A DNA stretch of 64,000 nt from Pardosa pseudoannulata (Eukaryota; Arthropoda; Arachnida; Araneae; Lycosidae): assembly GCA_032207245.1 (NCBI GenBank), contig CM063503.1, positions 56,287,517-56,351,516 on the forward strand, in the 5' to 3' direction. This document shows, one piece after another, positions 13,709-26,764 of the stretch; position 1 is the stretch's first letter, and the number at the start of each line of letters is the position of its first letter. Made by a program: the position numbers and the translations under genes. Under the pieces are notes generated by a model. That model was not told where the DNA came from. It saw only the letters and a program-made list of their open reading frames with translations, and ran no database searches.

Positions 13709-14240
13709 TCAATTTAAATTAATAAACCAACATCTAAGAATAAATATTAAATATAAAGCTATAACTGTTATCCTAAATTTGTAGTTAGTAGATCCGTTCT
13801 ATGTAAAGCAGTATATCTCCAGTTTTTAGATAGTATAATTTTGTAATTAATAGACTCGCTCTATACAACGTACTATATATCCAATTAAGACACCAAGCAA
13901 GGCTGCAAAGTTTTATCTCCATTTTTTATCTATTATAATTTTGTAATTAGTAGACTCGCTTTATACAGTGCATTATCTTTCCATTTAAGACACCAACCAA
14001 ATCTGCAAAGTAATATCTCCAGTTTTTAGGAATTATAATTTTGTAAATAGTGTACTCGCTCAATGCAACGCTGTATCTTTCCAATTAAGACATCTACCAG
14101 AGCTGCAAAGTAATATCTCTGGTATTTAGACATTATAATTTTGTAATTAGTAGACTCGCTCTGTACAGTGCATTATCTTTCCAATTAAGACACCAGCCAA
14201 AGCTGCAATGTAATATCTCCAGTTTTTAGAAGTTATAATT
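13709..14240. repeat. 100-bp minisatellite array, locus 2 (about 5 copies)
   Basis: Same unit and same leading block (TCAATTTAAATTAATAAACC) as the array at 4771. Unit landmarks fall at about 13798, 13860 (shortened copy), 13960, 14060 and 14160, so the period is 100. There is no flanking 310-bp direct repeat here. Confidence 0.92.
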
Positions 14241-14242
14241 CT

Positions 14243-14395
14243 GTAAAGGCCCTCCGATAGGATGAAGTCGAAGAAAGTTGTAAAACAGAACTCCTGTGAG
14301 ACATTAAGTCTTAGAACTAAAGTTCAATCAGAGGGTCATGCGGACCAGATTCGAACCTTCACGACCAATAAAAGACCAATTTTTTTAAGTTGGGT
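14243..14395 (-). mobile_element. SINE-like fragment
   Basis: On the minus strand there is a good B box (GGTTCGAATCTGG, about 14347-14359) followed by a GC-richer body ending TATCGGAGGGCC at 14246, where the minisatellite begins. No convincing A box precedes the B box, so the 5' end is missing or decayed. Confidence 0.45.
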
Positions 14396-14519
14396 TTTAC
14401 ATTATCGAAATATACAGCTTAATAAACATTGCATTAATATATTTTAATAAATATACATTTTTTTATTTATCTATTGCGCCCATATTATTGCCTGTAGTTA
14501 CAAATTTTTTACCTAGCAT

Positions 14520-14646
14520 ACACACACATATATATATGATAGGCTATATATATGTATATATGTATATAAATGTATATCCATATAAAATAACTGTACAATA
14601 TTCATATATACATATACATACATAATACATGCATACATATATATAT
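14520..14646. repeat. Degenerate TATA/CATA microsatellite
   Basis: Mixed TA, TATG and CATA runs broken by short unique sequence. Open frames rich in Y, I and C across it are artefacts. Confidence 0.85.
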
Positions 14647-14649
14647 CGA

Positions 14650-15720
14650 AAGAGAGGAAGGTAAACTTTATGTACTTGCTTAAGCCTAAAAGCATCCTCT
14701 ATTATATTTATTTTATGTGTTAATATATTTCCTAGTAACACAACACTAATTTGAAATGTTACAGAATTTTGCACCGGCTTACAGTTAAAACTAACAGCAG
14801 CTTATACCATGGAGAAAAATTAGAGTACAAATCTTGGTATGATTAATGAAACCTTTTAGGCACTTTATAAGGTTCTAGCCATTAATTTGCAAAAATTATA
14901 TAAAGAAGACGTACGCATTTCAAACACCGAATCATTGAAATGAATTTTAAAATGCAGTTGTAAGTAGATTATTTTATTTTCAAGATATCGATTAGTTTCA
15001 TTGATACGTATTTAAAATCTAAGAGCTTTTAGTACTTTTTATCTTGAAGTAATTAATCAGATGTAAATTTGTTTTGAGAAGAAGGAAGAAGTAATATTTT
15101 AGTTTCAATCTCCCCAAGTATATTAAATAATGGAGAAAATTTTAAATTTTAAGAATAATTTCAAATAGTAATGTTTCAAAAATTGCGTGTGTTATAATCG
15201 AGAATATCAAAATAAGTCTTTATAACACACTACTGGGAGAAAATATGTAGCTATAACAAGTATACCGAGTCAATAGCAAGGTTAAGAATTTCATCAAATA
15301 GTAGTACCCGTATCGTTAATCTATGTAATTATTCGTCTTATATTTCACGTCTCCTAGATTTGCGCAGGAGTGTTTATGCTTGTATTTCCCCGGAGTTCTC
15401 AAACGTCTAAATGTATCTCCAATTTGTTACCTCGAACTCACATTGTAAGGGAACAATAAATAATGGGATTTGCAATTCAAAACCAGTTATTCCGAATTAT
15501 CTAAACTCTAGCAACACCGGACAAATTAACAATACAAGCACCGCTTTGCATTCACAGTGCGGAATTTAGTTTACATAAAGATAAGCTCTGCTATCAAACT
15601 GACACGATGAATCTCTCAGCAGCTGGTGAGGTACTTATATTTCACGACTGAATTCCACATCTGCATTTTCGGAAGGGCGGAGAATATTTTAGTTAATATT
15701 TTACAGGGTATATTTTTCTC
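14650..15720. other. Noncoding stretch, partly less AT-rich
   Basis: No gene called. The part at 15340-15690 has more GC than its surroundings but lacks an open frame, TATA/poly-A pairing or terminal repeats. Confidence 0.5.
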
Positions 15721-17105
15721 TTTCAGGTCACTTAGTTTGTGTGAAGTTCTAATTGTTATATTAATAACCGCCTTGTTTTTATTTCATCAAATGCTATGTT
15801 ATGCCTCCTTTGAAAGCAGCATCAAACTTAAGTGATTGCTGCTTAGAAAATTCAAGGCATTCATATAATAAAGGCATTTTTCCATATACTGCATACAGGA
15901 ATTTTTTTCAACTATTATAAATAGGAATAACATTTTTATAAGAAAAATGACCTATTCAAGAACACTGATGAAATTTTGTTGTTATGATTATTAGAGACTT
16001 AGTAATACAATTTCATCAGTAATTATTCCCTGTAAAATGAATCTTTCTAGAGATGATGAAATTGGCAACCTCCGAAATACATTTCTTAAAATGGAATTTA
16101 TTTTATATACTTTCACTGCAATGCACTGCAAAGTATAAAATGTGATTATAGCCTTAAATAGAAAAATTAAACAGCAAAAATTAAAAATTTCTCTTTCAGG
16201 TTACTTAGTTTGTGTCAAGTTCGAATCATTGTATTAATAACCGCCTTGTTTTTATTTCATCAAATACTATGTTATGCCTCGTTGGAAAGCAGCATGAGTC
16301 AAACTTAAGTGATTGCAGCCTAGAAATTATAAGGCTTTCCTATAATAAAGGCATATTTCCATATACTTTTTCAGCTCTTATAAATAGGAAATTTTTTCAG
16401 CTCTTATAAATAGGTATAACATTTTTAGAAATAAAATGACCTATTGAAGAACACTGATGAAATTTTGTTGTTATGATTATTAGAGACTTAGTAATAAAAC
16501 TTCATCAGTGATCGTTCCCTTAAAAATGAATCATTCTGGAGGTGATAAAATTAGCAACCTCCAAAATACATCATTGATTAAAATGGAATGTATTTTAAAT
16601 ATTTTCACTGCAATGCATTGCAAGGTATAAAATGTGATTATAGCCTTAAAAAAATAAGAGCAAAAATTTAAAATTTCTCGTTCAGGTCACTTAGTTTGGG
16701 TGAAGTTCCAATCGTTGTATTAATGACAGCATTGTTTTTGTTTCATCAAATGCTATGTTATGCTATGTTTGAAAGCAGCATGAGTCAAACTTAAGTGATT
16801 GCAGTGTAGAAATTACAAGGCATTCATTACAAGGCATAGTTCCATATACTGCATACATGGATTTTTTTCAGCTATTATAAATTGGAATAACAGTTTAGAA
16901 AAAAATGACCTATTCAAGATTACTGATGAAATTTTATTGTTATCAGTGGTCGTTCCCTTAAAAATGAATCTTTCTGGATATGATAAAATTGGCAACATCC
17001 GAAATATATCATTTCTTAAAATGGAATTTAAATAATTTCACTGCAATTCACTGCAAGGTATAAAAGGTGATTATACCCTTAAAAGGAAAAAACAGCAAAG
17101 ATTTA
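15721..17105. repeat. Tandem duplication, ~480-bp unit, 3 clear copies
   Basis: Each copy begins TTCAGGT(C/T)ACTTAGTTTG, at about 15721, 16194 and 16680 (spacings 473 and 486). Shared landmarks are TTTCATCAAATGCTATGTTA, CTTAAGTGATTGC and AATGACCTATTCAAGA. The 65-78-codon frames in the copies are not conserved between them, so the unit is not coding. Confidence 0.92.
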
Positions 17106-17960
17106 AACTGTAACATAGAAACATGATCTAAGAACAAAATCGAGAACTAATCGTAATTATAAAATCTCTCTTTTCAAAGCAATTTAAATTTTTTTCAAAC
17201 CATCCGCACAGTGGAAGCGTGCTGTTATATAATAATCAGAGAATTTTTTCATCTGTTATAAATAGTCTTTAAAGGAAATGACTGTTTCAAGATCACTGAT
17301 TAGATTATGTTTATAGAATCTTAGCATATTCCCTTAAAAATGGAATTTTCTGGCGATAATAAATAAGGCCATCTCCTAAATGATTAATTTCTAAAAATGA
17401 TATTCATTTTAAATAATTTCATCGCAATGTACAAAATCCGATCGCTCTCATAAGAGCGGAAAAGAGCATAAATTTAAACCGCAACCTAGAAACGTAATTA
17501 AAGAACAAAATTCAACAAGAATAATTATAATATCTCTCGTTTGATAGCAACTAAATTCAAACACAAATTATTTCCGAGTAGCTTCTTCATGGCATCTATA
17601 TAATAAAAACTTGTTGTCATATACTCTTCAGAGAAATTATTCTAACTATTACCAATAAATTTAAGGTATCCAGGAAAATGACCTATTCAAGATCACGGAG
17701 GAAATTTTATTGTTAAGATTCTAATACATTCATTAGAAAAATAAACCATACTAGCGATAATAAATTTGGCAACATCCTAAATACATAATTGCTTAGAATG
17801 GAATTCATTTTAAACACTTTCATTGTAAGGTACAAAAGCTAATCTATCTCTGAAGACAGGAAAATAGCAAAGATTTAAACTGCAGAGTAGAAACAAGATC
17901 AAAGAAAAAAAATCCAACAAGAATAATGCTCAGCTATAATATCTTTAAATAAAGCTTAGA
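17106..17960. repeat. Diverged copies of the ~480-bp unit
   Basis: Landmarks such as AAATGACCTATTCAAGATCA, GCGATAATAAAT, CCTAAAT and AGAAAC..GATCAAAGA reappear near 17280-17500 and 17680-17910 with much more divergence. These look like two older copies of the same duplication. Confidence 0.6.
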
Positions 17961-18376
17961 TAATTCTTATAATGGAATGTACTATTGTTTCTGAGTGAAG
18001 TAATTTTAAATATGAATGCACCTTGACAGTAGAAAATATCGTTTTTATAAAAATGAAGAACTAAAACACGAATACAGAAGATTAAAATCAAGTCATCAAT
18101 TTGTTTTGCACAAAGACACTTGACAGTAATAGATTAAAAATAGAGCAAAGTATCTGACCTAGAATCAAAAATTTCTTAACAAAGAGTTTCAAGCATTTTG
18201 AAATTCACCGAGTGCGAACTTGGTTTTATTGATCAATATTAAATTAAACGATCTAGAAATAATGACTGTTAAAAATTATTTTAAGTAGACACGACACAGT
18301 ATAACGTTAATTTAATGTTACGGTAAACATTTTAATTGTGTTACATTTTATAATCCCACAATAAGCATACTTAGGA

Positions 18377-18587
18377 AGGAAAGTCTCTATGAATTGTCAA
18401 TTTAATTATTAAATTTTTATGGTCATTTTACCTACATTAATAGTTTAGCAATGAAATGTTTTTAAAATATATTATGAATTTCCTCACCAGACTGTGTATG
18501 GATTTTCAGATACAACTAAATTATTTTCTATCAAAATTTTGCTTACATTTACAGTGAAAAAATAAGGAATTCTGACGTGTTTTATTG

Positions 18588-18659
<72 letters not shown>

Positions 18660-19115
18660 AATAAGCAACTAATTTATAATTATTAGTTTCTTATTAGTTT
18701 TATTCTATACATTACAAGAAACTCGTACAAAAGATTAGCACATGAATTTAAACAAAATCCTTAGTAATCCGAATTTATAGAATGCGGAAAAAAACCAAAA
18801 TGGAATGTAAAGTCTCTTTGAATTGTCAATTTAACTGTTAAATTTTTAAAATGCTTATAACTTTTACAACCATACATATTTCAACAACAAAATGTGTTTA
18901 GAATACATTAAGAATTTCCTCACGAGACTGTGTATGGATTTTCAGATAAATTTAAATTATTTTTCATGAGAAAATTTGCTTACATTTGCAGTGAAAAAAC
19001 AAGGAATTCTGACGTGTTTTATTGCTATATATATATATAAAAGAGAAATAAGCAACTAATTTATAATTATTAGTTTCGTAGTTTTATTCTATACATTACA
19101 AAAAACTTGTAAACA
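18377..19115. repeat. Tandem duplication, ~430-bp unit, 2 copies with a TA array inside
   Basis: Copy 1 starts near 18377 and copy 2 near 18807. Shared strings include GACTGTGTATGGATTTTCAG, AAGGAATTCTGACGTGTTTT and GAAATAAGCAACTAATTTAT. The TA array at the same internal position is about 66 bases in copy 1 (18589-18654) and about 14 in copy 2 (19026-19039). Confidence 0.93.
18589..18654. repeat. (TA)n microsatellite, expanded allele of a duplicate pair
   Basis: 66 bases of pure TA. The same site in the neighbouring duplicate has only about seven TA units. Confidence 0.97.
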
Positions 19116-19737
19116 AAAATGGAGAACAAAAATGGAAAAAAAGTCATTTAAATTGTTTATTTATTAAAAGAAGTCCCCATAAATGTAATTATACACGCAA
19201 ATTGCTTTCAAATTTAAGAAATACAGATTTTATATACCCCATGCGTGTGTAACATATTTAGAACGATAATTTGGACCAATTAAAAATATATATTAAATAT
19301 TTTGACATTATTAGGGATACAGTACTCCTTAATTATTTTGAACATACTTTAAATAAATTCCATTTCTATTCATGAATCATAGTAAAGACCATTTCCTCTG
19401 ATATATAAGGCTGTTCATGTTTAAAAACTAAATTACGATATTTAAAGATACGAAAAGCGACTATTTTTTCATTAAATATAAAGACCCTTACCTGTTCTTA
19501 TCAGTTATTTTTTATCAGTTTTTTCCATATACTATACTAGTACATGTTACCATACGAAATATATATATTTATACAGGGCAGATTTTTTTATATTAGCAGC
19601 TTGCATGAAAGATAGTATTTGGCCGACATCTATCCATACTGAATACTAGTAGATTCATAACTTAGCAAAATCCATAAATGCTTAGCCCAATGCTTACTAT
19701 TAAGTTTATATGAGTACTTCATATATTGACTAAGAAC

Positions 19738-19763
19738 AAATAAATAAATAAATAAATAAATAA

Positions 19764-19811
<48 letters not shown>
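19738..19811. repeat. Compound (AAAT)n(TA)n microsatellite
   Basis: About eight TAAA units followed by about 41 bases of TA. Confidence 0.96.
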
Positions 19812-19812
<1 letters not shown>

Positions 19813-19819
19813 GATTCTA

Positions 19820-20690
19820 TGCATAATATATTTATTTAAAATTTATTAAATGTATATCTTGTAAGACAAAAATAATAAAATGCACCCAAAAACTGCACTC
19901 TTCTAGCTTTTATTTTTTTACCAGTTTATAAATAATATTTGGTAATTATAAACTGTTATGCAATCTCTTTTCTATTGGAAATGAAGAAATAGATGGTACA
20001 ATTTGGAATTAAATTTATACATCAAAACTCACATTTTACCTCTTATTACAAATCTTTTCAATTTTTAAGTCGATATTTCTGAAAACTGTTAAAGCAAAAA
20101 ACCCTTTTAAAATGACTTAATATGTTGAAAATCAATCGCTTTTTAGAACAACAAAATATGTCAAGACATATTCCTCAAACACTATTTAAAGTTTATGACC
20201 ACAGTTAATCCCAAACGTAAAAATAAGAGATGACAAAATAAATTTTCTCACCTAATATTTTCATTTACATCCTGCTTCTTCAGAAAAAACATTAATTATT
20301 GTACTTTAATATTATATATTCTATCGGCCGTCCTAGAAATTACGTAGTAACCTCTGCATACCAAGTAGCCCCGGTCATATACAAAGATTAAAGCGATAAA
20401 TCTGTTACTATTCATACCAAATGTGCAAATATCATAATTAATAACCCAAAGGAGCAATAATTATCAATAATAAAGGGCAATTATTATTAAGAACAAGGTT
20501 TACCACATCAACCATAACATATATACAGATACAACTATATGTATTTAAAATGTATATTAACATGTGCACCCTTGAATTGATAACAATTTATATTAAAAAA
20601 AGAACTCTAGAATATTATTTTACGTGGAAATTTCCGAATTTTATATTGTTATTTGTTTAGTGATATAAATAATTTTTAGCACGAAACAGT
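19820..20690. other. AT-rich noncoding stretch upstream of the gene
   Basis: I see no gene, repeat family or motif here. Confidence 0.55.
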
Positions 20691-20694
20691 AAAT

Positions 20695-21430
20695 AATTAC
20701 TCCAACTTATCTACACGTTTTTCGCATAGGCTGATAAGCGCAGACTTTAAAAAAACCCTTTGCGTGAGGAATCTAGCTGTTCTCAAACCTCGCCACTCTG
20801 CTATCTCGAGTATCAACAATAGAGGCACGAGATGATGAAAAGTTTCGGAAGGAGGGAATCTCCTCGTGCGGCGTGACGTTCCCCCACAAACAGGTTCGGA
20901 AGAAGCTGTCAGCAAAATCCTTGTCAGTTTTCGGCCGGCGTCTACTCAGAAGGCCCTCCGGTATCAGAACTTCCCGGACCTACAGCTTCCAGGTCACTCA
21001 GTCACTAGCTTGATTCCCGCTTTCATTCCTCTTTATAATAGACGCTGTGAGAGAAGAAAATAACAACAAAAACTTGGATAATGAATGTTTCTGCGAGATA
21101 ACTGATTAAGGCGTTTCTTCTCTCTCCCCCCTTCTCTTGACCATCTCTTTAGAGGTCTGGGACTACCTCGAGCTACTGCTCCTCCACATCACGATGATGA
21201 TTAGTCTTACTGACCCACTGACGCACTTCTTTCAGACCTCGTGCCCTTCATACGATTTCAAATATCAAAGCGAGTCATTTTAGAATCAAAACATTGCTGG
21301 ACCACATCTGGGCAAAGAGGAGACTTACTCTTGTCCCGGTTAGTTTTTTAAGCGCTTTTTTGTGAAGCCGTCTCTGAAACACCGCGTGTTCATTTCGGAA
21401 GTCGATTTCGCTTCAGAGACGATTGTTTGA
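20695..21430 (+). promoter_or_regulatory. Probable promoter and 5' UTR region of the gene at 21.6 kb
   Basis: This is the most CpG-rich non-transposon segment of the window, directly upstream of the first coding exon. It contains a TATA-like TTTATAATA at 21032-21040. A plausible splice donor (CCCG then GTTAGT, GT at 21339-21340) would pair with the acceptor TTTCAG ending at 21555 to remove a ~217-base 5' UTR intron. Open frames here (65-72 codons, both strands) lack recognisable motifs. Transcription start and donor are inferred, not proven. Confidence 0.5.
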
Positions 21431-21555
21431 AAACTTATTATTAGTGTCTTAGTGCTGAATCAGCTGATAGAATCTGAACATATTTTTATGTATTTTAACA
21501 TAAAATGTTTGATTGACAGTTTTTATATTGAGTAAACTTGGATTAAATATTTCAG

Positions 21556-21586
21556 CAATTTTACTGGAAAGATACATATATAACTT
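21556..21586 (+). other. Probable 5' UTR part of the first coding exon
   Basis: ATATTTCAG ending at 21555 is a good splice acceptor. The 31 bases before the ATG hold an in-frame TAA (21581-21583), so the coding frame cannot extend upstream and the ATG at 21587 is the first possible start. Confidence 0.55.
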
Positions 21587-22147
21587 ATGCTTCGACTTGA
21601 ACGTCCAACGATGTTCCCTACGTGGACATATAAACAAGCCGGCCATTCTGTAATAGAAAGAGGTAATCGCATTCGTCCTGAAAGGCATAATCGGAAAAAT
21701 ATTCAGAAAATAACTTGGAAATCAAGCGACTGGGTGAAAGGATACGGGGAAGATGGTGAGAGTCGTGTAAGTAGCATGACTATTGCCGATGTCAGCCCGA
21801 GTGTTGCAATTCGAAGAGTCCTATTGCTCTATGAGAATCAACAATATCGGGAAGCAGCCAATTTTATTAATCGATTAAATTATAGTACATTTAAAGCTAT
21901 TCTGAGAGAACTGCCAGTGGAACTATTTGTGGACAATATACCTCAAACACTAGCTATTTTAGAAGCATTGTACGCTAGAGTATTTTTGGCTGATGGAGTG
22001 GATGTTTCAATAAAGTTACTGAGACCTGACAGTGTTGTTATGCACATGGTCAGAGTGTTTGCTATGCAGCATGAAGATTCGCCCATGAATAGTTTGATTC
22101 TGGATCCGAAACATCCCATTGTGGCTTCCTGTAAAAAGCTATTAAAG
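21587..22147 (+). CDS. Unrecognised helical protein, first coding exon (residues 1-187)
   Basis: Function and family are unknown to me. The exon has clear coding character: balanced codon and amino-acid use, no low complexity, in AT-rich surroundings. It ends AAAG|GTAAGA, a strong donor, in phase 0 after residue 187. Residues about 10-65 are polar and basic. Residues 71-187 look like packed amphipathic helices (SVAIRRVLLLYENQQYREAA, then LPVELFVDNIPQTLAILEAL). No signal peptide or membrane segment is seen, so a cytoplasmic protein is likely. Start: the ATG at 21587 is first but has C at -3. The ATG at 21611 (residue 9, context ACG-ATG-T, A at -3) is the better start. Reading through the donor gives a stop after seven codons. 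Confidence 0.9.
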
Positions 22148-22159
22148 GTAAGATTAAGT

Positions 22160-24760
22160 TTTATGCTATAAATTTATATGAGTTTATTATTAGATTAGCT
22201 AATATTGTTTTATATCTACTTTCCAGTTTCATTTAATTACTTTATGATTATTATTTCTAAATGAAATTCCCAACTACGGTTTCGAAAAGAAATAAGACTT
22301 ACTAGCATAAGATAAAATTGCACGTCAACTTTAAAATTTATAAGAAAATTCATTCCCACTTTAAAATAATACTGTATAAAAATATAGAGTAAAGAATTTT
22401 ATTTAAAACCACAGTTGGATTTATGAATTCCCGATATAACTAATTTTTCCCTCTACTTTTCAGTCGGTATATTCAAGGTACCTAGAATTTTTAATTAAAA
22501 AAAATCACCAGAACTCCTGCCTTGATTTTTTGTTTCAGTGTAACAAAAAAATTCCCATCGTAGTTATTGAAAATTATAAAAAAATCTCAAATAAAAAAAT
22601 TTTCTATACATATATATTTAAACAGAACGCAAATATATGCATATCATACTATCATACTCCTATGGATAAAAACATAATGAAATATCTGTACAAATGTAGA
22701 TAAATTATTAATATTTAGTTCAAGTATATAAAAAATCTTTCTATATTTTTCTAAAATATAAATCTTTCTTTTATAATATAAGTAGGAAAAAGATTTTATG
22801 CTACCAGTATGTAACACAAACAAATAATTTTAGTTTTCTCAGTCAAATAATATAACCATAAAAAGAGGACAAAAGCTAAATCGATTGTGCGGAGAAGTTT
22901 AGAAAACAAATTTCATGAATATATTATAACGCGCATCATACTGAATTTTGAGATGGAAAATACTAAAAATACTTCTATACACTACACGTAACATAAAGAA
23001 TATTTCTAAGAAAGAAAGTATGTGAGTGAATAAGCATTATTTTAACTTTATATTTCTTTAAGTCATTGAGCATGTCCAAAACGTTATTTGCAGTCGTATA
23101 TATCATATATGCAATAGTAAAAGTGTTTTATTCAGTAGCAATGCTTGAAAAATTTTCAAATTAACATCTTATTTTTCTGATGAAAATTAATTACAAAAAT
23201 AAAAATTTTGGAATAAATGATACTACCTCCAAAATTATCAGACTTTTTTAACATTAAAAGCTTTTAATAAGGTTCAATTTTGATAAAAATGAAATTCTAA
23301 AATATTTAAAACCTTTAATTATGTTGAATGTTAGTGTAAAATCTAAATGACCTTTAACTGTCAAATACTTTCAAAAATAAATATTGCTAATGGAAGAAAG
23401 GAATTGATATAATTATTCTCTTTGAAAGTCTGAAATATTTTCAAAAATATTTCTAAAGTAAGAATGAACAAGTAATGAAGAATTTTCTTTATGCACTTCG
23501 CGTCACTGAAAAGGAATTAATTTAAGAAGTTCAAATGAAACATTTTTAATAAGTATAAATTCTTGTCAAAAGAATTTATATCTGCCTATCTTAATATTAA
23601 AATAAATAAAAACTCCGGCTTCATTTAATAAGGACGCCGAATTTAGCGTAGATCAAATTTTACGATCGAGAAAATTGTTATTTTCTATCTTGCATTCATT
23701 TAATTTATTGGTAGAATTTCTTTCCGTTGTTAATCTTTTCAGGTGAGCATAAAAGAACTTTAGATTTAAGTTATAGATTTAAATGAGATTTTAAATAATA
23801 AATTCTAAACCTAAAGACAATTGAATGTGTAGCTATAACTCTTAGGGAATTTTACAGAAATTTAGAAAATAATACGACAGTATTTGAATGTTGTGTTATA
23901 AACATGAATTATGTCTAATTTATAATGTGTACTTAGGGATATTTCTATAGATACGTTATTTTAACAATAGATTTACCAGCAATTTAAATATAGATTGAAA
24001 TGCAATTGCAAAACCAGTCATTTTAACTGCTTTGAAAAATCAAGTGTGAAATAAACTAATGACTGTTTAAAATATATAAAAAAAATGTTTCAAGTCTTAC
24101 GAAGAAATATTTTATAAAAAATAAATTAAACAAATTTTACAAAATATACTTTAATTAATGTAAATGTTTTCCTCCTAACGCTCTTAAAATTGAAAAAAAA
24201 TCTTTCTGGGCTTTTTATATGATAAAAACATTTAAAATACGCAAAGGATATTAAAGAATAATAACGTAAAGAATAATAACTATTCGTTAGAAATATATGA
24301 AATAATCTGCAATTTATAATTATACTTAGATATTAAATATTAAAAACACATAATTAGTTGTTAATATAACAATCAAACTGTTAGCAGGTGCTTAAGAATA
24401 CCATAAAAGTTTTTGTAAAAAAATAATTATTAAATTCCAGACTTAAATTAATAACATTAACAACCTACTATGAAAATGATTTTAAGTAATAGATTTTTTA
24501 AATTACACTAAAGATAATAATTTTTTTATTAAAAAATATATTCAATGTTTAAAATGAATGAGTCATAAACAAAAAATAACCCTTATACGTTATATTTCCT
24601 GAAAAATTGAGTAATAATAAGGTTTCTTATATTTTCTCTTCTTTATAACACTTCTAAAGAAAAGATTGACAAAACACATAACCTTTAAATCATGCATTAT
24701 ATGAAAATGCTTCTTTGAATCATATTTAATAACATGTCACGGGTAATTAGATACCCCTTC
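22160..24760. other. Intronic AT-rich sequence
   Basis: Very AT-rich, with no array, hairpin or transposon motif that I can support. Confidence 0.6.
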
Positions 24761-24765
24761 TCACC

Positions 24766-24786
24766 CCCTCTCTCTCTCTTTTTAAC

Positions 24787-24881
<95 letters not shown>

Positions 24882-24897
24882 ATGTGTGTATGTATAG
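24766..24897. repeat. Compound (CT)n(TA)n(TATG)n microsatellite
   Basis: Two CT-rich blocks (24768-24780 and 24789-24810) are followed by about 63 bases of TA and then TATG/TGTG repeats to about 24897. Confidence 0.95.
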
Positions 24898-24899
24898 TC

Positions 24900-26490
24900 A
24901 ATTTGCTTTGACATTGATATTGCAGTACATGTAACAGATATTTTAACTTAAGTTAAATTTCATGGTATGATACAGCTATAAATAACCCAGTGCTCATCTA
25001 ACAGATTCCCACAATACGCCTAATTGTTCAATATTCAGAAGGTTAATAGGATCTGAAGAACATATATTTGCCACTATAGACATCAAGTAGAGTTTTTAAA
25101 TGAGTTATATTTCAATTCTTTCCATACTGGCTGGTTTACACTTTTATAACGTAAGTCTGTATCCTCCAAAATCGTGGTTTACAGAAGAAAACTTTATCAT
25201 GTCATTAACCTTTTTTGAGTACATATTCTGCGTAATCACAGTCAATCACAATATGAGCATGTATTTATATTTTAACCATCAACGTTTTACCATCCAAAAT
25301 TTATAAAATAAGTATGCTCTAAGTTTATCTAAGAGTACATAAGAACTATGCTTTCGAAGAACATTTATAATTTCGTAATATTTTAAAATTAGTTTCTTCT
25401 TTACTCAGGATTCCAGTTACACAGAACGTACCTGTAAATATTTTTATTTTCTTTACTTATTTTTATGCTTGTTTTTCCAGCATGCTGTTTTTACAGCTAG
25501 TTTTGGTATGTGATATTCTATAACATCAAGAATAAATCTTAAAACTTTAAATTCAGGTACTTTTATGAGTTTCTCTAGAAAGACGCCTTCATTATAAATT
25601 TCTTATGTTTTAACAAAAACATTGTATAAGTTATATGAAGTTGTATAAGTTATATGAATATTTTTCAGAGACTTGGTTAATTATTAACCAAGATAATAAC
25701 GGTATCCAAGTAAAAATTCTATTGGTTAAGTACTTCCTAAGCACATCTTATAGCTTATTCGGAAAAGCAGTGATTTTAAATTTAATCTCTTCTCTCAAGA
25801 ATTCCAGCTCAGAAATTGATAGAAAACATAAAGCTGCAATATTAGTAAACATCAGAATTTCTAGCTATTATTGTTTAAATGTCGATATTAGTGTAATAGG
25901 TTTAGGAGTTGATGATTAGGGTACATTCCTTCTACAAATTTTTAATACCCGATGGGCTGTTTAGGTCAATGTGAGGATCAGTTCTTCGAATATAATTGCT
26001 TTTTTCATTTACATGTTAAAAAAGTATAGACTTATTTATCAATTCTTTTCATCGAATCGGTCGAGTAGTAGCCCTCTTCCTTAGTCATAGAGTCATATAA
26101 TTTACTCTAGACTATGAGTTTAGAGTGTCAAACGTAATTGCATACAAAATAAAATTTCCGAATTACATCTCAGATAATACAGATTTTGCGGTAATAAACG
26201 CTGAAATCAATTGAGTAGTTAAGCTAATAGATAATAAATAAAAATATGAGTACTTTATGCGACATTGGTTGCACATTTAAACGAAATAACTTGCATCGTA
26301 TTCTATATCTTATATTATCTAATAAATTTATCTTAGTGAATGCATCGATTTAAATTGAATTATCTATTAAATTCTGATAGCCCTCGGACACTTTTACGAT
26401 TAAAGTGGTGTTTGATAAAAGGATGTTCAGAAATGAAATTTAGTATACAGTTTTATGATTTTAATTTAAATTTTGAGAGCTGTAGACAAT
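24900..26490. other. Intronic sequence without supported features
   Basis: Frames at 25100-25306 and 25635-25919 (+) lack motifs and have AT-driven composition. Nothing else stands out. Confidence 0.55.
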
Positions 26491-26493
26491 TTT

Positions 26494-26760
26494 TTGCCAC
26501 ACGAGATCTAATTCAAAGGGAAACTACTACTGAAAGTCCATTCTAAATGGCAGAGAGCATCCATACTAACAGATGATTTAACGTACACAATTCGGAGAAA
26601 TAAACTGAACAATTAATTCTCTGATTTTTATTTGGTTCGGAGCGTTACAGTAGATTTTTTGCCTCACTAGGTGCAATCAGAGCTGGATTTACTGCTTAAA
26701 GCCCATTCTTAATGGTAATGAGCATCCAAACCAATAGTTACATAAACAATAGTTACAACA
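26494..26760. repeat. Diverged tandem duplication, ~164-bp unit, 2 copies
   Basis: TTTTTTGCC(A/T)CAC...CCATTCT(A)AATGG...GAGCATCCA occurs near 26494-26560 and again near 26658-26730. The identity is moderate. Confidence 0.7.
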
Positions 26761-26764
26761 GCTA

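Noticed and set aside
20697..21063. 72-codon minus and 65-codon plus frames upstream of the gene
   Set aside because: CpG-rich promoter or 5' UTR sequence keeps frames open by chance. Neither frame joins the coding exon or shows a motif.
25635..25919. 94-codon plus-strand frame as a missing exon of the host gene
   Set aside because: No flanking splice sites in a compatible phase were evident, and the exons at 22147 and 56984 already join in frame.
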